Source of the DNA: Chara braunii
Taxonomy: Eukaryota > Streptophyta > Charophyceae > Charales > Characeae
Assembly: GCA_003427395.1 (NCBI GenBank)
Contig: BFEA01000074.1
Coordinates: 1,333,788-1,388,932 of the forward strand
Reading direction: 5' to 3'
Length of the DNA stretch: 55,145 nt
In this document: positions 21,299 through 31,121 of the stretch, one piece after another
Numbering within the stretch: the first letter of the stretch is position 1
Layout of the letters: every line of letters starts with the position of its first letter
Notes under the pieces: model-generated
What the model saw: the letters and a program-made list of their open reading frames with translations, nothing else
What the model was told of the DNA's origin: nothing
Databases searched by the model: none
Translations under genes and position numbers: made by a program

Positions 21299-21553
21299 CG
21301 TGGGGCATTACATACCGTACTTCCCCCCCCCCCAAAAAAAAAAAATACATACCGGACACTGAACTTGCTAAAAAAGTTCGTTTTTTTTCCTCTCGGGTCT
21401 CGTGGGGCATTACATACCGTGCTTCCCAAAAAAAATAAAACAAATACATACCTTACACTGAACTTACTTAAAAAGTTCGTTCTTTTTTTTTTTTGATTTT
21501 AAATCTGCGTGGGGCATTACATACTGTACACTGAACTTACTTAAAAAGTTGCA
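21299..21553. repeat. Tandem repeat, ~102-107-bp unit, 2.4 copies
   Basis: Units start at 21299, 21401 and 21508 with cgtggggcattacatac. Each complete unit contains a C/A tract, 'tacatacc..acactgaactt', 'aaaaagttcgtt' and a T tract. The third unit stops at 'ttaaaaagttg'. Confidence 0.85.
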
Positions 21554-21716
21554 AGGAACTCTCGCCAAACGAATATCTTGGCCCTCGCAACGATGAAGAG
21601 CGCAGCGAAAGGCGATACTGAATGTGAATTGCAGAAATCCGTGAGCCATCGATACCTTGAACGCACGTGGCGCCCAAGGCTTCTGCCGAGGGCACGCCCG
21701 CCTGAGCGGCTTCAAC

Positions 21717-21794
21717 GGAATAGAACGCCCGGTCGTTATCGCCGCACCTGGACTGAAAATTGCACGGCTATAATGACCCGGCGTTCTATTCGGC
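21717..21794. repeat. Small foldback, GAATAGAACG family, copy 2
   Basis: Arms of about 28 bp (gaatagaacgcccggtcgtt and its inverse ending at 21793) enclose an ~18-nt loop, giving an almost complete 78-bp hairpin. Related to 20957-21023. The pair could instead be the two ends of one larger element. Confidence 0.7.
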
Positions 21795-22364
21795 TGAAGA
21801 CGATAGTACGAAGAGATTGGAAACAGGTGACTTTGTTTTTCTTCTTTTTAGCCTTTACCTTTCTTTGTTACAAACGCCTTGTAGATCTGTTCTTGGCTTT
21901 TGGACTTTTTCTGGACTTTTTCTGGACCTTTTGTAGACTTTACCTCTCTTTTAGATGAGCAATACAGGGATTATGATACTATTGAAGCCTGGGTCCCAGA
22001 GGGTGGATGATGCTGGTTAGGGATGGGACTGGCCAAGAGTGCCTTTTTCTCAGCCCTGAGTGGCCACAGCGTTCATGTGAGGGACACCGGGCCCGTTTCC
22101 CGGGTTTTATAAAGTTGTTTCAGCATTAAAAAAAAAAAAAAAAAAGGAAAAAAAAAAGAAAGAGAAAAAGCATCTCAGCGTTAAAAAAAAAAAACAAAAA
22201 AAAACCGTCTCAATATTGTTCCATGGCCATCCCCGTTTCCTTCCTCTGGCCATTGCTCGGCGCTAGCACCGCCGATTTCCCCCATAGGCAATGCCTGCCC
22301 AACCCTAGCTCTCGCACCACAGCTGTGGTGTCAACCTACCTCGTGGGCTGTTGGTTGGTTTTGC
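21795..22364. other. Intergenic, no gene; A-rich tracts
   Basis: A tracts at about 22128-22205 are each preceded by a variant of 'tctcagc.tt', so a short A-tailed unit seems to be repeated. 22230-22345 is, in reverse, similar to 39885-39955 (shared 'cacagctgtggtg' and 'ggtaggttg'). Confidence 0.5.
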
Positions 22365-22471
22365 CCCGTGGAGAGGTCCCACCAGCAAAAGGGATTGGAT
22401 GAAGATCCTGTATCTGGGCGTGTTGTAGGCAAAGATGCAGAAAAGGAGTTCAATCTCGATTTTCTGCACTT
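22365..22471. mobile_element. Partial GGTCCCA-end MITE
   Basis: Left end and interior only (aggtcccaccagcaaaaggga, then 'caaagatgcagaaaaggagtt'), followed by T tracts; the right end is missing. Same family as 20599-20893. Confidence 0.65.
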
Positions 22472-23242
22472 TTCTTTTCTTTTTTTTTTTCTTTTTTTTT
22501 TTTTGCGATGGCCTTGAGGTATTATCATCGGATTAACCAGCCCAGGGGCCAAGTCCGACTAGCGAAGAGTTACGCTTCGCGGCCAGGTTTTCGACCACGT
22601 GGGACGTTCTGTGACAGGTCTCAGTCGCCGATCTGCTACAGATCCACGCCCAGTGTTGTTTGGCATCAGTTTGGTGTAGGGTGGTTTCGTTCGGCTAATA
22701 GGATGATTTTAAATTATTTTGGTGTTGTTTTTGTTGGCCACTTTCGTTGGGCGGGAAGCTTCAATCCTATGGTTTTTTTACCCATGGGGTGTTTTTGAAG
22801 CTTCCCGCCCTCATTCTTTTGTTTTTTTTAATGTGCAGAAATACACAATATCATAATGGCCTGAGAGCAACTACCTTCAGAGGACCCAGCCCATTGGCTG
22901 AGTCGAACTCTCAAAGGGGCGACGAATGCGATGGCTCACAGCCTACTGGCTGGTGCGAGTACCCTCACCTGAATTTCACTTTCTTTAGCTCGTAGAAAGC
23001 AAGATTTTTAAATCCGAAAAAAATACAGAAACCATTTTTCAAATGCCAAAAGCGCGTCACACAACCCTGTTCCACCGTTTTAATCGATGCTAGTGGGACT
23101 TGGCCCCAGGTAAATTCAATATTGTGTCTAATCTGACATCGGGTGGCCTTGATTGCCTTCAGGGAACCCCCAACAGGGGACACCGGCCAGGGGACAGCCG
23201 GCGGCAGAGGGACCGAGAATCATCTGAGTGGCCAGTCGCTGT
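22472..23242. other. Intergenic with degraded repeat pieces
   Basis: No gene recognised. The end of this stretch (23165-23240) weakly matches dispersed repeat R1. 'gctagtgggacttggcccc' at about 23087-23106 is a relic of a GGTCCCA-family end. Confidence 0.5.
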
Positions 23243-23370
23243 GCCTCCCGGATTACCTCAGTCGTAAGGCACACAAGTGGCATTGAGGTCTTGGGTTCAA
23301 TCCCCATTGGCCTCAGGTACCTTCCTGGGCATGCTTGGCGCCAGCCACCTAGAGATAGCACGTTGGTCCC
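23243..23370 (+). mobile_element. tRNA-derived SINE, sense copy
   Basis: Carries a tRNA-like internal promoter: an A-box-like 'ttacctcagtcgtaagg' (about 23250) and a B box 'gggttcaatcccc' (about 23293-23305), ~40 bp apart as in tRNA genes. The tRNA-unrelated body follows (tacc-tcctgggca-gcttgg, cca-cctagagata). The same body occurs in reverse at 40330-40458. It does not fold into a full tRNA and is not a tRNA gene. Confidence 0.8.
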
Positions 23371-23379
23371 CCCAATTGC

Positions 23380-23455
23380 AGTTTCTGCACTTCTACACAA
23401 ACGCCCCCAAATTAAGGATTTCAATCCAATCCTCTTTGCTAGTGGGACCTCGTCC
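23380..23455. mobile_element. Right-end fragment of a GGTCCCA-end MITE
   Basis: Contains 'tttctgcac', 'atccaatcctctttgctagt' and 'gggacctcg', the right end of the family at 20599-20893, without the left half. Confidence 0.65.
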
Positions 23456-23481
23456 CAGTACTATATGTAGACTAGTGAGAG

Positions 23482-23912
23482 GTACTATCTGCTGTACACA
23501 ATTTCGTATAGCGGCCGTATAGCTGNNNNNNNNNNNNNNNNNNNNNNNNNNNNNNNNNNNNNNNNNNNNNNNNNNNNNNNNNNNNNNNNNNNNNNNNNNN
23601 NNNNNNNNNNNNNNNNNNNNNNNNNNNNNNNNNNNNNNNNNNNNNNNNNNNNNNNNNNNNNNNNNNNNNNNNNNNNNNNNNNNNNNNNNNGGCCCAGACT
23701 CCAGGCTCTCCATACGATTTTGCGATGCTACGCCGACCTCCTTCGACCACCCTCCGAGTAACGACTTCTGCAGGCTGTGAACTATACGGGATCGTATGGT
23801 GAATCCGGAGGGCGCCATCTGACATCCATACGGTGATTTCCGAAGGTGGATTTCGGATAGTAAGTGGAGCGGTGACTTACTATCTGAAATCGTACAGCAG
23901 ATAGTAGTGGAG
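23482..23912. repeat. Cluster of inverted repeats around an assembly gap
   Basis: 'tactatctgctgtac' before the gap (about 23490) is repeated in reverse after it (gtacagcagatagta, 23892-23907). Within the right side is a 17-bp hairpin with one G.T pair and a 9-nt loop (arms 23849-23865 and 23875-23891). It shares bases with a second stem (tactatctg / cagatagta). Probably a foldback element whose centre was not assembled. Confidence 0.7.
23526..23690. other. Assembly gap (165 N)
   Basis: Run of undetermined bases. The odd length suggests an estimated gap. Confidence 0.99.
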
Positions 23913-24080
23913 CGAGACCCATAGATGCGTACTACCAATAAGATGAGATGAGATAGATGAGCGAAGAATATGGCTTACTTGAAAAAAACAAAAAAAACAA
24001 AAAAACAAAAAAACAAAAACAAAGGCTCAAGTCTTTGCAGTAGTCTTTGCGGTTTTGTCAGCGGGTGCGCTTATTCTGAG

Positions 24081-24128
24081 GCTCAACGTTCTTTTTTTTT
24101 TTTTTTTTTTTGGGACGCTCAACGTTCT
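24081..24128 (-). mobile_element. Minimal retroposon: poly(A) plus 5 nt with 12-bp duplication
   Basis: gctcaacgttct occurs at 24081-24092 and again at 24117-24128. Between the copies is only a T run (to 24111) and gggac (24112-24116). On the minus strand that is GTCCC followed by a poly(A) tail, flanked by a perfect target-site duplication: a LINE-type insertion truncated almost to its tail. Confidence 0.85.
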
Positions 24129-24403
24129 GCTATTGGGAGGCAAGATCATCTTCTTTCAAACTCGGAGTGTACTCAGCTATTGTCTATTTCCTGTGGACAT
24201 CGCCGAGTCACAAGAACCACCAGCCTCATCGCCCTTGTGTGTCTCCTGTTCTCGAACAAGTGGGCGAGGAGTCTGGTGGTTCTCGTGACTCTACTCGACC
24301 TATCCCTTCATGAGCACGGCTGTTTTGCCTGCTCGAAAACTTGAAGCCCAAGCCCTCGTACTGTATCCGCTCTGTCTCATGTATATTTCTTTCGGCTTCC
24401 TTC
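24129..24403. other. Intergenic, no gene recognised
   Basis: Contains an inverted pair 'agaaccaccag' (24211) / 'ctggtggttctcgtgac' (24280) and little else. Confidence 0.5.
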
Positions 24404-24545
24404 TTTTTTTTTTTTTTTTTTTTTGAAAGAAACATCCCGAGCTAACGCTAGGGGTGCTGATAAGAGCAGACACCGCTAGCGCCGTCAGGAAGGCTCCATC
24501 TATTGGTGGGGAGCGGCACCTGCTGGAAATCGGGTCCAGCGTCCC
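24404..24545 (-). mobile_element. SINE, GGGAC-head family, copy 2
   Basis: The minus strand begins GGGACGCTGGACCCGATTTCC at 24545 and runs through the shared 'ccccaccaatagatggagcc' block. It then has a tail unlike copy 1 with an imperfect stem (gctag-c-ggtg ... cacc-c-ctagc), ending in poly(A) (T run 24404-24424). Confidence 0.78.
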
Positions 24546-24980
24546 TAGACATGGCAATCATTTGATTATTCGAGCAAAAAATTGTGACGACTTGTAAAGT
24601 ATGTGCGTAAACAAGTGTATGATGATGAGCAGCATTGATTGCCCTCGAGAAAGGGGATTAACTGCTCAGAAATCGTGCCTTCCTTACCCTACCGTGCTCC
24701 ACCCATCCGCCAGTAGGTAAAGTGGTCATCAGCAAACGAGGGGGGGGGGAAACACGGCAGAGCCAGAAACCACAATCGTTTCCCAACACCCCAACCCTAA
24801 CCGTAATGACAAGCCTCCGCATCAACCATCCTAGGGAAACAGTCATCAAACACTGTATAGTAATTATCAAACACAAGACAGGGATATCGAAGAAAACCCT
24901 AACCAGTCCCCCTACCGCCAGGGAGGCCACCACCCCTGCGTGATTGGAGTTGCGGACCGGACAACTCCAATCCTCGCCAA

Positions 24981-25168
24981 CTAACCCACGCCCATCCGCT
25001 GCCAACCAGCAATTGCGCCGTCGATCCCAATAACACCGGTATTATCATCGATCCTTTGACCAACAATTCCATTTCCACAGTTATCGTCGACGAGCCTTTT
25101 GTCGTCAATTTCGTCTCCGCAGTTGTCGTCAGCAAGGAAACTGTGGTCAATATTCTTGAGCTGTTTGT

Positions 25169-25202
<34 letters not shown>

Positions 25203-25372
25203 GATGATGTTGTTGTTGTTGTAGTCGTTGTTGTTGTTGAAAATGTTATCGTCATTGCCGCCGTTTACATTGATGTTCTCGCCACCTCCAACGACGATCC
25301 CTCTGCTAGCGATGTCACCTCCACAGTTGTCGTTCAAGACACCAAGAGAGCTGTAGTTGATAATCGTGAGCT

Positions 25373-25406
<34 letters not shown>

Positions 25407-25988
25407 GATGTTATTATCATTGTTATTGTCATTGTCGTTACTGTCGTTGCAGTCGATGTTGGTGTTGAAGCTGTTGCCGCCTCTGCTGTCTTCAATTGTT
25501 GTCGCAGGCGACAATCCCGCCTCCAAAGCTGCACAGCGATCCTGGCCGTTCCTAAAGATGTCGTAGCATCTGTGCATGAGCGAGTCAGCTTGATGCCAAT
25601 CAACAAACTCCTCCAGCGAAGGAGCCGGCCCCTCCTCCAACTCCCAAATGATATCAAGCATGCTNTGCATCATGTCCTCCAGCCATGGCGCAAGTGTGAC
25701 TGTCCCCCCTACAGCCCCCAACCAATCACCATGGCTCGAACACAAAATATCCACAACCTCCTGCAAACGGCGGCAGCCATCTTCTATAGTCTCCAACCAT
25801 TCTGCCGCACCATTTCGTATTTCTTCATTAGGAACCATGTCGTCCAAAAAACGCGTCGTCGGATCCTTCAAATCAGACGCCTCACACCGACGTACCGCCC
25901 CTGGTGTATCTGGTGGGAATACCACCATCGCCTGGACAGAGCGACCAAGCAGACACCACGATGACCAAGAACAGCTATGGAACCACAA
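24981..25988 (-). CDS. Hypothetical protein with Asn-rich tracts
   Basis: 335-codon uninterrupted frame with no recognised family. The first ~185 residues look like genuine protein: a hydrophobic, Cys/Trp-containing N-terminus that could be a signal or anchor segment, then an acidic helix-prone region (for example AAEWLETIEDGCRRLQEVVD and APSLEEFVDWHQADSLMHRC). Two Asn-rich tracts follow, encoded by AAC/AAT repeats (about 25374-25450 and 25160-25250), separated by Asp/Gly-rich sequence. Residue 108 is undefined because of the N at 25665. A Val-rich frame on the opposite strand is a shadow of the repeats. It could be a host gene, a terminal exon, or a transposon passenger. Confidence 0.42.
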
Positions 25989-26153
25989 CTGTCCTAGTCC
26001 ACGGAGTATGGCTGGACCTCGCCAGCCGGTCCGTAGTGCAGGTTAGCGCTAAGCGTCAGCGCGTCCCCTATGAGACAGGCTTCCTAGTACTTGCCAGTCG
26101 CTAAGTTGTGTCAGATGACATGACTGGGTGAGAGCCGTTCTCCATACGAGTAC
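25989..26153. other. Short spacer, no gene
   Basis: No recognisable feature other than the TAC target-site copy at 26151-26153. Confidence 0.5.
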
Positions 26154-26562
26154 GGGCCTCGCCACACCACTCTTGAAACCTGGTTTTCAAGAGTTGGAGT
26201 CGTCGCCACACAGCCACTTGAGAGTTGTGGCCCGAAAACTCTTTCGAGAGTTGTCAGAACCTCGTTTCGAGAGTAGCTCTCGAAACTCCTAAACGCCCAG
26301 CCTGCAGCACCGCGCTTTTCAAGCGTCCTCCCGAGGGCACTCGAAGGACTCTCGATTTTCGAGAGCTGTTGGGCCGTTATCCTGACTCCATTCGGAAAAA
26401 ACAAAGCTACACGGCTGTCGTTTTCCATCGTTTGTCCAACACCATCACGCTTTCGAGAGTGCTGTGTGGCGAGGGGCCCGGAACTCTTGAAAACCCAACT
26501 CTTGAGAACGTCTGACAGCTCTTGAAAAATTTCCCCGTTTCAAGAGTGGTGTGGCGAGGCCC
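26154..26562. mobile_element. 409-bp MITE of the GGGCC-end family with TAC duplication
   Basis: Begins GGGCCTCGCCACACCACTC and ends with its inverse, with TAC at 26151-26153 and 26563-26565. The terminal repeat extends ~28 bp (to 'cttgaaac'). The interior is filled with variants of ctcttgaaa, ctcgaaa and their inverses, several next to 'gttgtcag/gctgtcag'. No coding capacity. Confidence 0.88.
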
Positions 26563-26631
26563 TACTTCTCCACCTATGGTGATCCCGTAGGTTTGATTTC
26601 TCTTGGCGTCTTGTTCTGTACAATGAGTGAC

Positions 26632-26800
26632 CGGGGGCGTGGTCCCACAGTCAAAGAGGATCGGATGGAATGCCTGAATCTGGATGACTTTATGGATATG
26701 TGCATGAAATCGAGATTGAACGGCTTTTCTGAATCTGTGCTTAAACATGTCCAGATTCAGGAGCTCGATCCTATCCTTTTTGCTAGTGGGACCTCAGCCC
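26632..26800. mobile_element. MITE of the GGTCCCA-end family, near-complete
   Basis: The left end (gggggcgtggtcccacagtc) and right end (ctagtgggacctcagccc) are inverted repeats of about 30 bp. Inside is a second inverted pair 'cctgaatctgg' / 'ccagattcagg', so the ~169-bp element folds almost completely on itself. The target duplication is not obvious. Confidence 0.78.
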
Positions 26801-26930
26801 GGGGAATTGGTTGGAAGCAGGGAACTGCCAAGCGGCTTGGAGGAGCCTGTGTTTGTAAAAGTAGGAGGGGACCTCCGTCACCATTATAGCATCATATAGC
26901 CCTTTCAAGGAGTTTACACATCCCATGCTT

Positions 26931-26969
<39 letters not shown>

Positions 26970-27699
26970 AGAGAGAGAGAGAATAGGGGTATCCTTTGTA
27001 TTTTTTTCACGTTGGAGATGCGGAGGAGAAGAGAGGTGGGTTGCGTGGTGGTGGTGGTGGGGGTGGGAGGTGGGTTGTAAGGGGACATGAAACAACCGAC
27101 ATGACTGCGATTTTGGGCGGTGGGTGGTCGGTGGGTATTGAGGGGTTAAGCATGTCGTCGTGGTGCTTGTATTGGGTTTCAGGTTTTCTATTGAGATGCG
27201 CACTATGTTTACTGTCTCATTGCTGAGCAATTTCGTGAGGAGAACTTGGGCGCTTTCGCTGGGGAAAAAAAAAAAAAAAAAATCCTTGATAATGGGCATC
27301 ACTCCCCTAATCTCCAAATGTGCAAAGTGAGAGTGGAAACCAGGAGGAGAGGCGACACGACCGGCGCTGAGCGGTCCGTCGTAGCGCCGCTGGTTCAGGT
27401 GGACCGGCCTCGCCAGTCGTCACCCTAGCAGGCAGCTAGAGCAAGCGACCATCGCCCATCATCCCGCCTGGGCCGCCTGGCACCATAGCCAGGCCAACTC
27501 TCTGCCAAGGCAGACGGGGGGATATGGGGGCGAGTCGGCGAGTCAGCTTATCATTCATCAACCTTCATGTGTACCGATATGGAACCGGACAGGCGCAGGC
27601 GCCCTGTTCCCGATGAGGAAAGGAAGCACCGGCGATAGCATCGCCCGAATTCTGCCGAAGAAGTCAAACCAATCCTGCCGTTGACCTCTGCGGGCGACT
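26801..27699. other. Intergenic, simple repeats, no gene
   Basis: Includes a T tract of about 38 (26931-26968) followed by (GA)n, a GGT-rich tract at about 27040-27075 and an A tract at 27264-27281. A short relic of the GGGCC-family interior (aaatgtgcaaagtgagagtg) is at 27315-27334. Confidence 0.55.
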
Positions 27700-28568
27700 G
27701 CCCTCCAAATGGAGGCAAGCAGGTATAGCCCCTCACAACTCCCTTCCCTCCCCACACTAGCTGTACACCGAGGTCTCCCATCCCTCCCTAGCTTCGCACA
27801 ACCCGACCCACACTTGGCAAACCCCCTCGACCTTAATCTAACACACGTACAGACAGCACAGATCCCCGCACGCTCTACCATTCAGCGAACCTTCTCACCA
27901 CCCAATGTCACCCCCCGTCACCATCCTATTCAATCGTGAAGCTTGCCTCGTCCTCGCCCGACACCTACGTCTCTCCCACAGCCTCTTGCCTACCCAACAA
28001 AACCCACATCACGGTCCCTAAAAGGCTCCCCTAGACCAACAATGCGCCCAGATTCACACCCCCCCACCCACATCATACTCAAAACCCTACCCTACTCAGG
28101 TAAGCCCCACCCCCCTCTTTCTCAGCAATTTCCCACAACCCCATCGCCCTATGCCCACACCCCTCCTTCCCAGCCTCCCCCCCCATTCACCACCACCTCT
28201 CCCCTTCAGCGACCACCCCTCCACCCGACCCACCACACCCAATCCCCCCCACGCTAACATCCCCACCAAAAACACCACCCCGCCTAACCCTGACCCAACC
28301 ACCACCCAACGAACTCGCCCTCTTGTGACGTCCAAACCTCACACCCGGCGCGACTTCCTGATCGGAGTGGGATATGGGCCTGGAAGTGCGAGAAGGGGTG
28401 TGCCAAGGATTTTTGGGAAAAGTGGGGATGGAGTCCCAGGTCGGAACTGAGATCTCCTGTGGCAAAGTTTCAGGGGCATAGATGCAATAGAGCTAAGGGG
28501 GCGAGTTACTTCTGGTCTAATGGGGGTCGAGGTCGTGCAGCATAAGGCAGATGGCATGCGCGGTGCAT

Positions 28569-29051
28569 TCAAGGTCGTCCGATCCGTCTGTTTTGGTGGC
28601 GGCGGTTCGGGAAGAGGCCTGCCCGGGATGGTTGTGATTCCGATGAGTCGGACCTTCGGGTGCAGACACGTGGCGTCTGTCGTCGCGCGTTTTGGTTAGG
28701 CCCCGTAGTTTCAGAGGCTCGTCGGTTGCCGCGTCGGCAACAATTTCCGCAAGGCGTGTGAAGCCAATACGGGGCGATGGAATTCCACGGAACCACCGTG
28801 AGTTGGTGATACGAGAGAAGGAGACGGAAGGGAGGGAAACTGTTAGTGATAACGACGAAGCCGACGGATATGAAGTATTGCATGCTATCCGTATTGGGAA
28901 AATCGGGGCACCTCGGATTGCTGGTTACGGCACAGTGAAACTCCCTGGGGCACAATCGGTTCTCGGTTAGGCAGGGGAATTCCGGGTATCTTTGCCTAAT
29001 ACATTCTCTCACCCCAGGGTCGAAGTACTCCGAGTCCCCGGAGCTCGGCAT
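28569..29051 (-). CDS. LTR-borne 160-codon ORF, solo LTR copy
   Basis: Starts ATG (29051-29049, after aag) and stops TGA (28571-28569). The corresponding ORF in relic B LTRs has the same start context (aagATG at 54826) and the same stop after ...RRIGRP (47438). Visible words shared by all copies are EFPCLTEN, LCPREFHC, RCPDFP, PPFRLLL and VPWNSIA. The product would be rich in Cys, Arg and Pro with a short hydrophobic middle and a basic, disordered C-terminal third. No family recognised. It could be a leader ORF of the element RNA or a chance frame in conserved LTR sequence; many differences between copies are synonymous or conservative. Confidence 0.45.
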   Translation of the reverse strand: MPSSGDSEYFDPGVRECIRQRYPEFPCLTENRLCPREFHCAVTSNPRCPDFPNTDSMQYFISVGFVVITNSFPPFRLLLSYHQLTVVPWNSIAPYWLHTPCGNCCRRGNRRASETTGPNQNARRQTPRVCTRRSDSSESQPSRAGLFPNRRHQNRRIGRP

Positions 29052-30060
29052 CTTATCATTGCGGCGTAATGGAAGCCTTCCGCACGCGTCTAACCGGCAA
29101 GGGGATTTTCCCGATGTGATATCGAAAATTCCTATCCGTTTAGGTGTGTGGGGGAAGGAAAATTCCCGCCTACCCGATACCGGAGATGTCAAGTTCGTCA
29201 ATGGTCGCGAATCGGCGCGCGTGGATACGCGTAGGCTGCGCAAATCGAATCGCGCTTACACGTATCCCCGCGGGGTGTTCGCTTGTTTCGAGGAGAATGA
29301 GAGCCTAATTCCTTGTGCAAAATCGCCATGTGCCGTAAACAACTACCCAATCATCTAAGCACTCCGTGATCCCGCAGACAATCATTCCCGAGCATGCAAG
29401 GCGTTATCACACATTCGACATCACGGCAACATCAGAACAACAGCGGATCAAAGTGATAAGCAATAATGGAAGCGATAATGACGATTATGCAAAAATTTCT
29501 ACCATGGTTATGGGTGTATCATAATTGCAGGCAAAGGCAATGACCAGACAAAACAAAAACAACAGACATAACATTCATTCATCCAGTTATTCGACAGAAC
29601 ATACAATAGTTGAGATCAAGATCAATCGCAAAACAAGGGTGGGCTGAAACCAAGGCAAAGATTCTGAAAACAAGAGGAAACGGGCAAGTCGCCCTGAGCC
29701 GAGATCAAAATTTATATACAGAAGCAAAGAGGGAGACAAGACAAAGAAAATCGCAAATCCACGTCCATGAACCTCAACTCTTTCTTCCTCTCTCTCTCTC
29801 CGCTGCGGACAGTCCGTCGTCAAGCACCAACCCACGAAGTCGTCACCTCGCTTAGTCCTCTTGCACCCGTCAGGTTCGCCCGCGCGCTACAGTCCGTCGT
29901 AGCCCCACGCGTCAACCCCGCGCATTTGGCACCAGCTCGTCGGGTCGCCCGACCCCTACTTCAACTCACCTCTTACTTCGCTCGTGAGCCGACCCTCACT
30001 GATCGCGCTACCCCGAGCTTCCAACAGCTGGTTAAGAGAGCTATCTAATCGCAAAACCGG

Positions 30061-30081
30061 AATTTATAGCGTGCATGCATG
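30061..30081 (-). promoter_or_regulatory. LTR promoter block: CATGCATG plus TATA, solo LTR
   Basis: CATGCATG (30074-30081) lies 5 nt from TATAAATT (minus strand, 30068-30061). The same pair with the same 5-nt spacing occurs in the 3' LTR of relic B at 53701-53721. CATGCATG is the RY motif bound by plant B3-domain factors. A second conserved TATATAAAT is at 29711-29718. Confidence 0.6.
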
Positions 30082-31121
30082 CGCGAAGAACACGGAATTG
30101 CAAGGACTTAGAAAGGAAATTAGGAGAGGGAGCGCCTACGTTCTGCATGGCCAGACCGCAGCGTGGGGGACGTAGCCACTCTCCACGCATCGATCCGAGC
30201 ATGCAGGCCGCGGGGCTAACTAGGCACAGCAAAAGGGAAAGAGAGAGCGGGAAAGATGAAGCTCAAGAAGAAAGATACAGTTACAATGGCGTCCGCCCAA
30301 GAATTACAGTTGCTTGCAAGATTAAGGGCGCCGACTAATCAGAGCTCCGTTGCAGCCGCAAAAAGAAACGCGCAAGAAAGACAACGCGCGGCAAAAGAAA
30401 TCCTGAATTCCTAAATTCCTAGCTAATGCAAAAAAAAGCACAAATTCCGAAAAGAAAATCCGGAGTTCCGATAGCCGTGAAGGGCTCGACAAGATTCAAA
30501 AAAGAAATTAAAAAAGAATGAAGCAAAATTTCCGCACGACCTCCGCACCGAAAACCCGACAACAGAACAAGAAAGAAGCGTCGTCAAACATTATTATTCG
30601 CGCCTTTGTCGGCGCGACAGCCACTCAATCGGCTATCTCGGGACTTGCCCGGCCCTGAACCTAGCCATCCGAAAAGAAGCGACGAAAGAGAAAAGACGAA
30701 AAAACGAGGACACTGATGCAATTTCCCTTCGATCCCGATCTCCCGTAATTGGCCCAACCTTCCCATCTTAGGACCCCTCATTGTCATCGCGCAGAAGATC
30801 GCGCGGAACAGAAATTGGTTCGTCACACTCTCCCCCCCATCATCCCCCTACCCTGCTTTTAGTGGCCTCCCTCCTTGGAGACTATTACCCCTCCCCTCCC
30901 TCCGACAGTTTTCCGCAGTACGCACCCTCTCTGCCCGGCCCACCCCTACTCCCCATCTGACCACCTATACACTCACCAATAAACTCTGACCTCTCTCACA
31001 AATACCCCTGGCCCACCGTCAAAGCAGCACACAGTGGACCCCACATCGACGTACCACCTCCTCCATATAGCCCAAATCCCAATCCACCCACTCCCATCCT
31101 GTGTGGAGATATCATTCGGCC

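Larger units (their letters stand above)
28324..30827 (-). mobile_element. Solo LTR (2.5 kb) of the relic B Ty3/gypsy family
   Basis: On the minus strand it starts TGTGACGAACC (30827) and ends ...GGACGTCACA (28324), giving matching 7-bp ends TGTGACG/CGTCACA. It is flanked by CTCT on both sides (28320-28323, 30828-30831). It is collinear with the 3' LTR at 52946-55145 and, toward its end, with 46951-47672. No internal element sequence is attached, so it is the product of LTR-LTR recombination. It lies in the C-rich 5' UTR of LINE 1. Confidence 0.9.

Noticed and set aside
23243-23370. Functional tRNA gene
   Set aside because: A- and B-box-like words are present but acceptor and anticodon stems do not form, and a second copy shares the non-tRNA body: a SINE.
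25056-25964. 302-codon Val-rich frame on the plus strand
   Set aside because: Antisense shadow of the Asn-rich frame: GTT repeats read as Val. The minus strand has the more protein-like non-repeat part.
26931-26968. Poly(T) plus (GA)n as a retroposon tail
   Set aside because: No head sequence or target-site duplication could be found around it; left as simple repeat.
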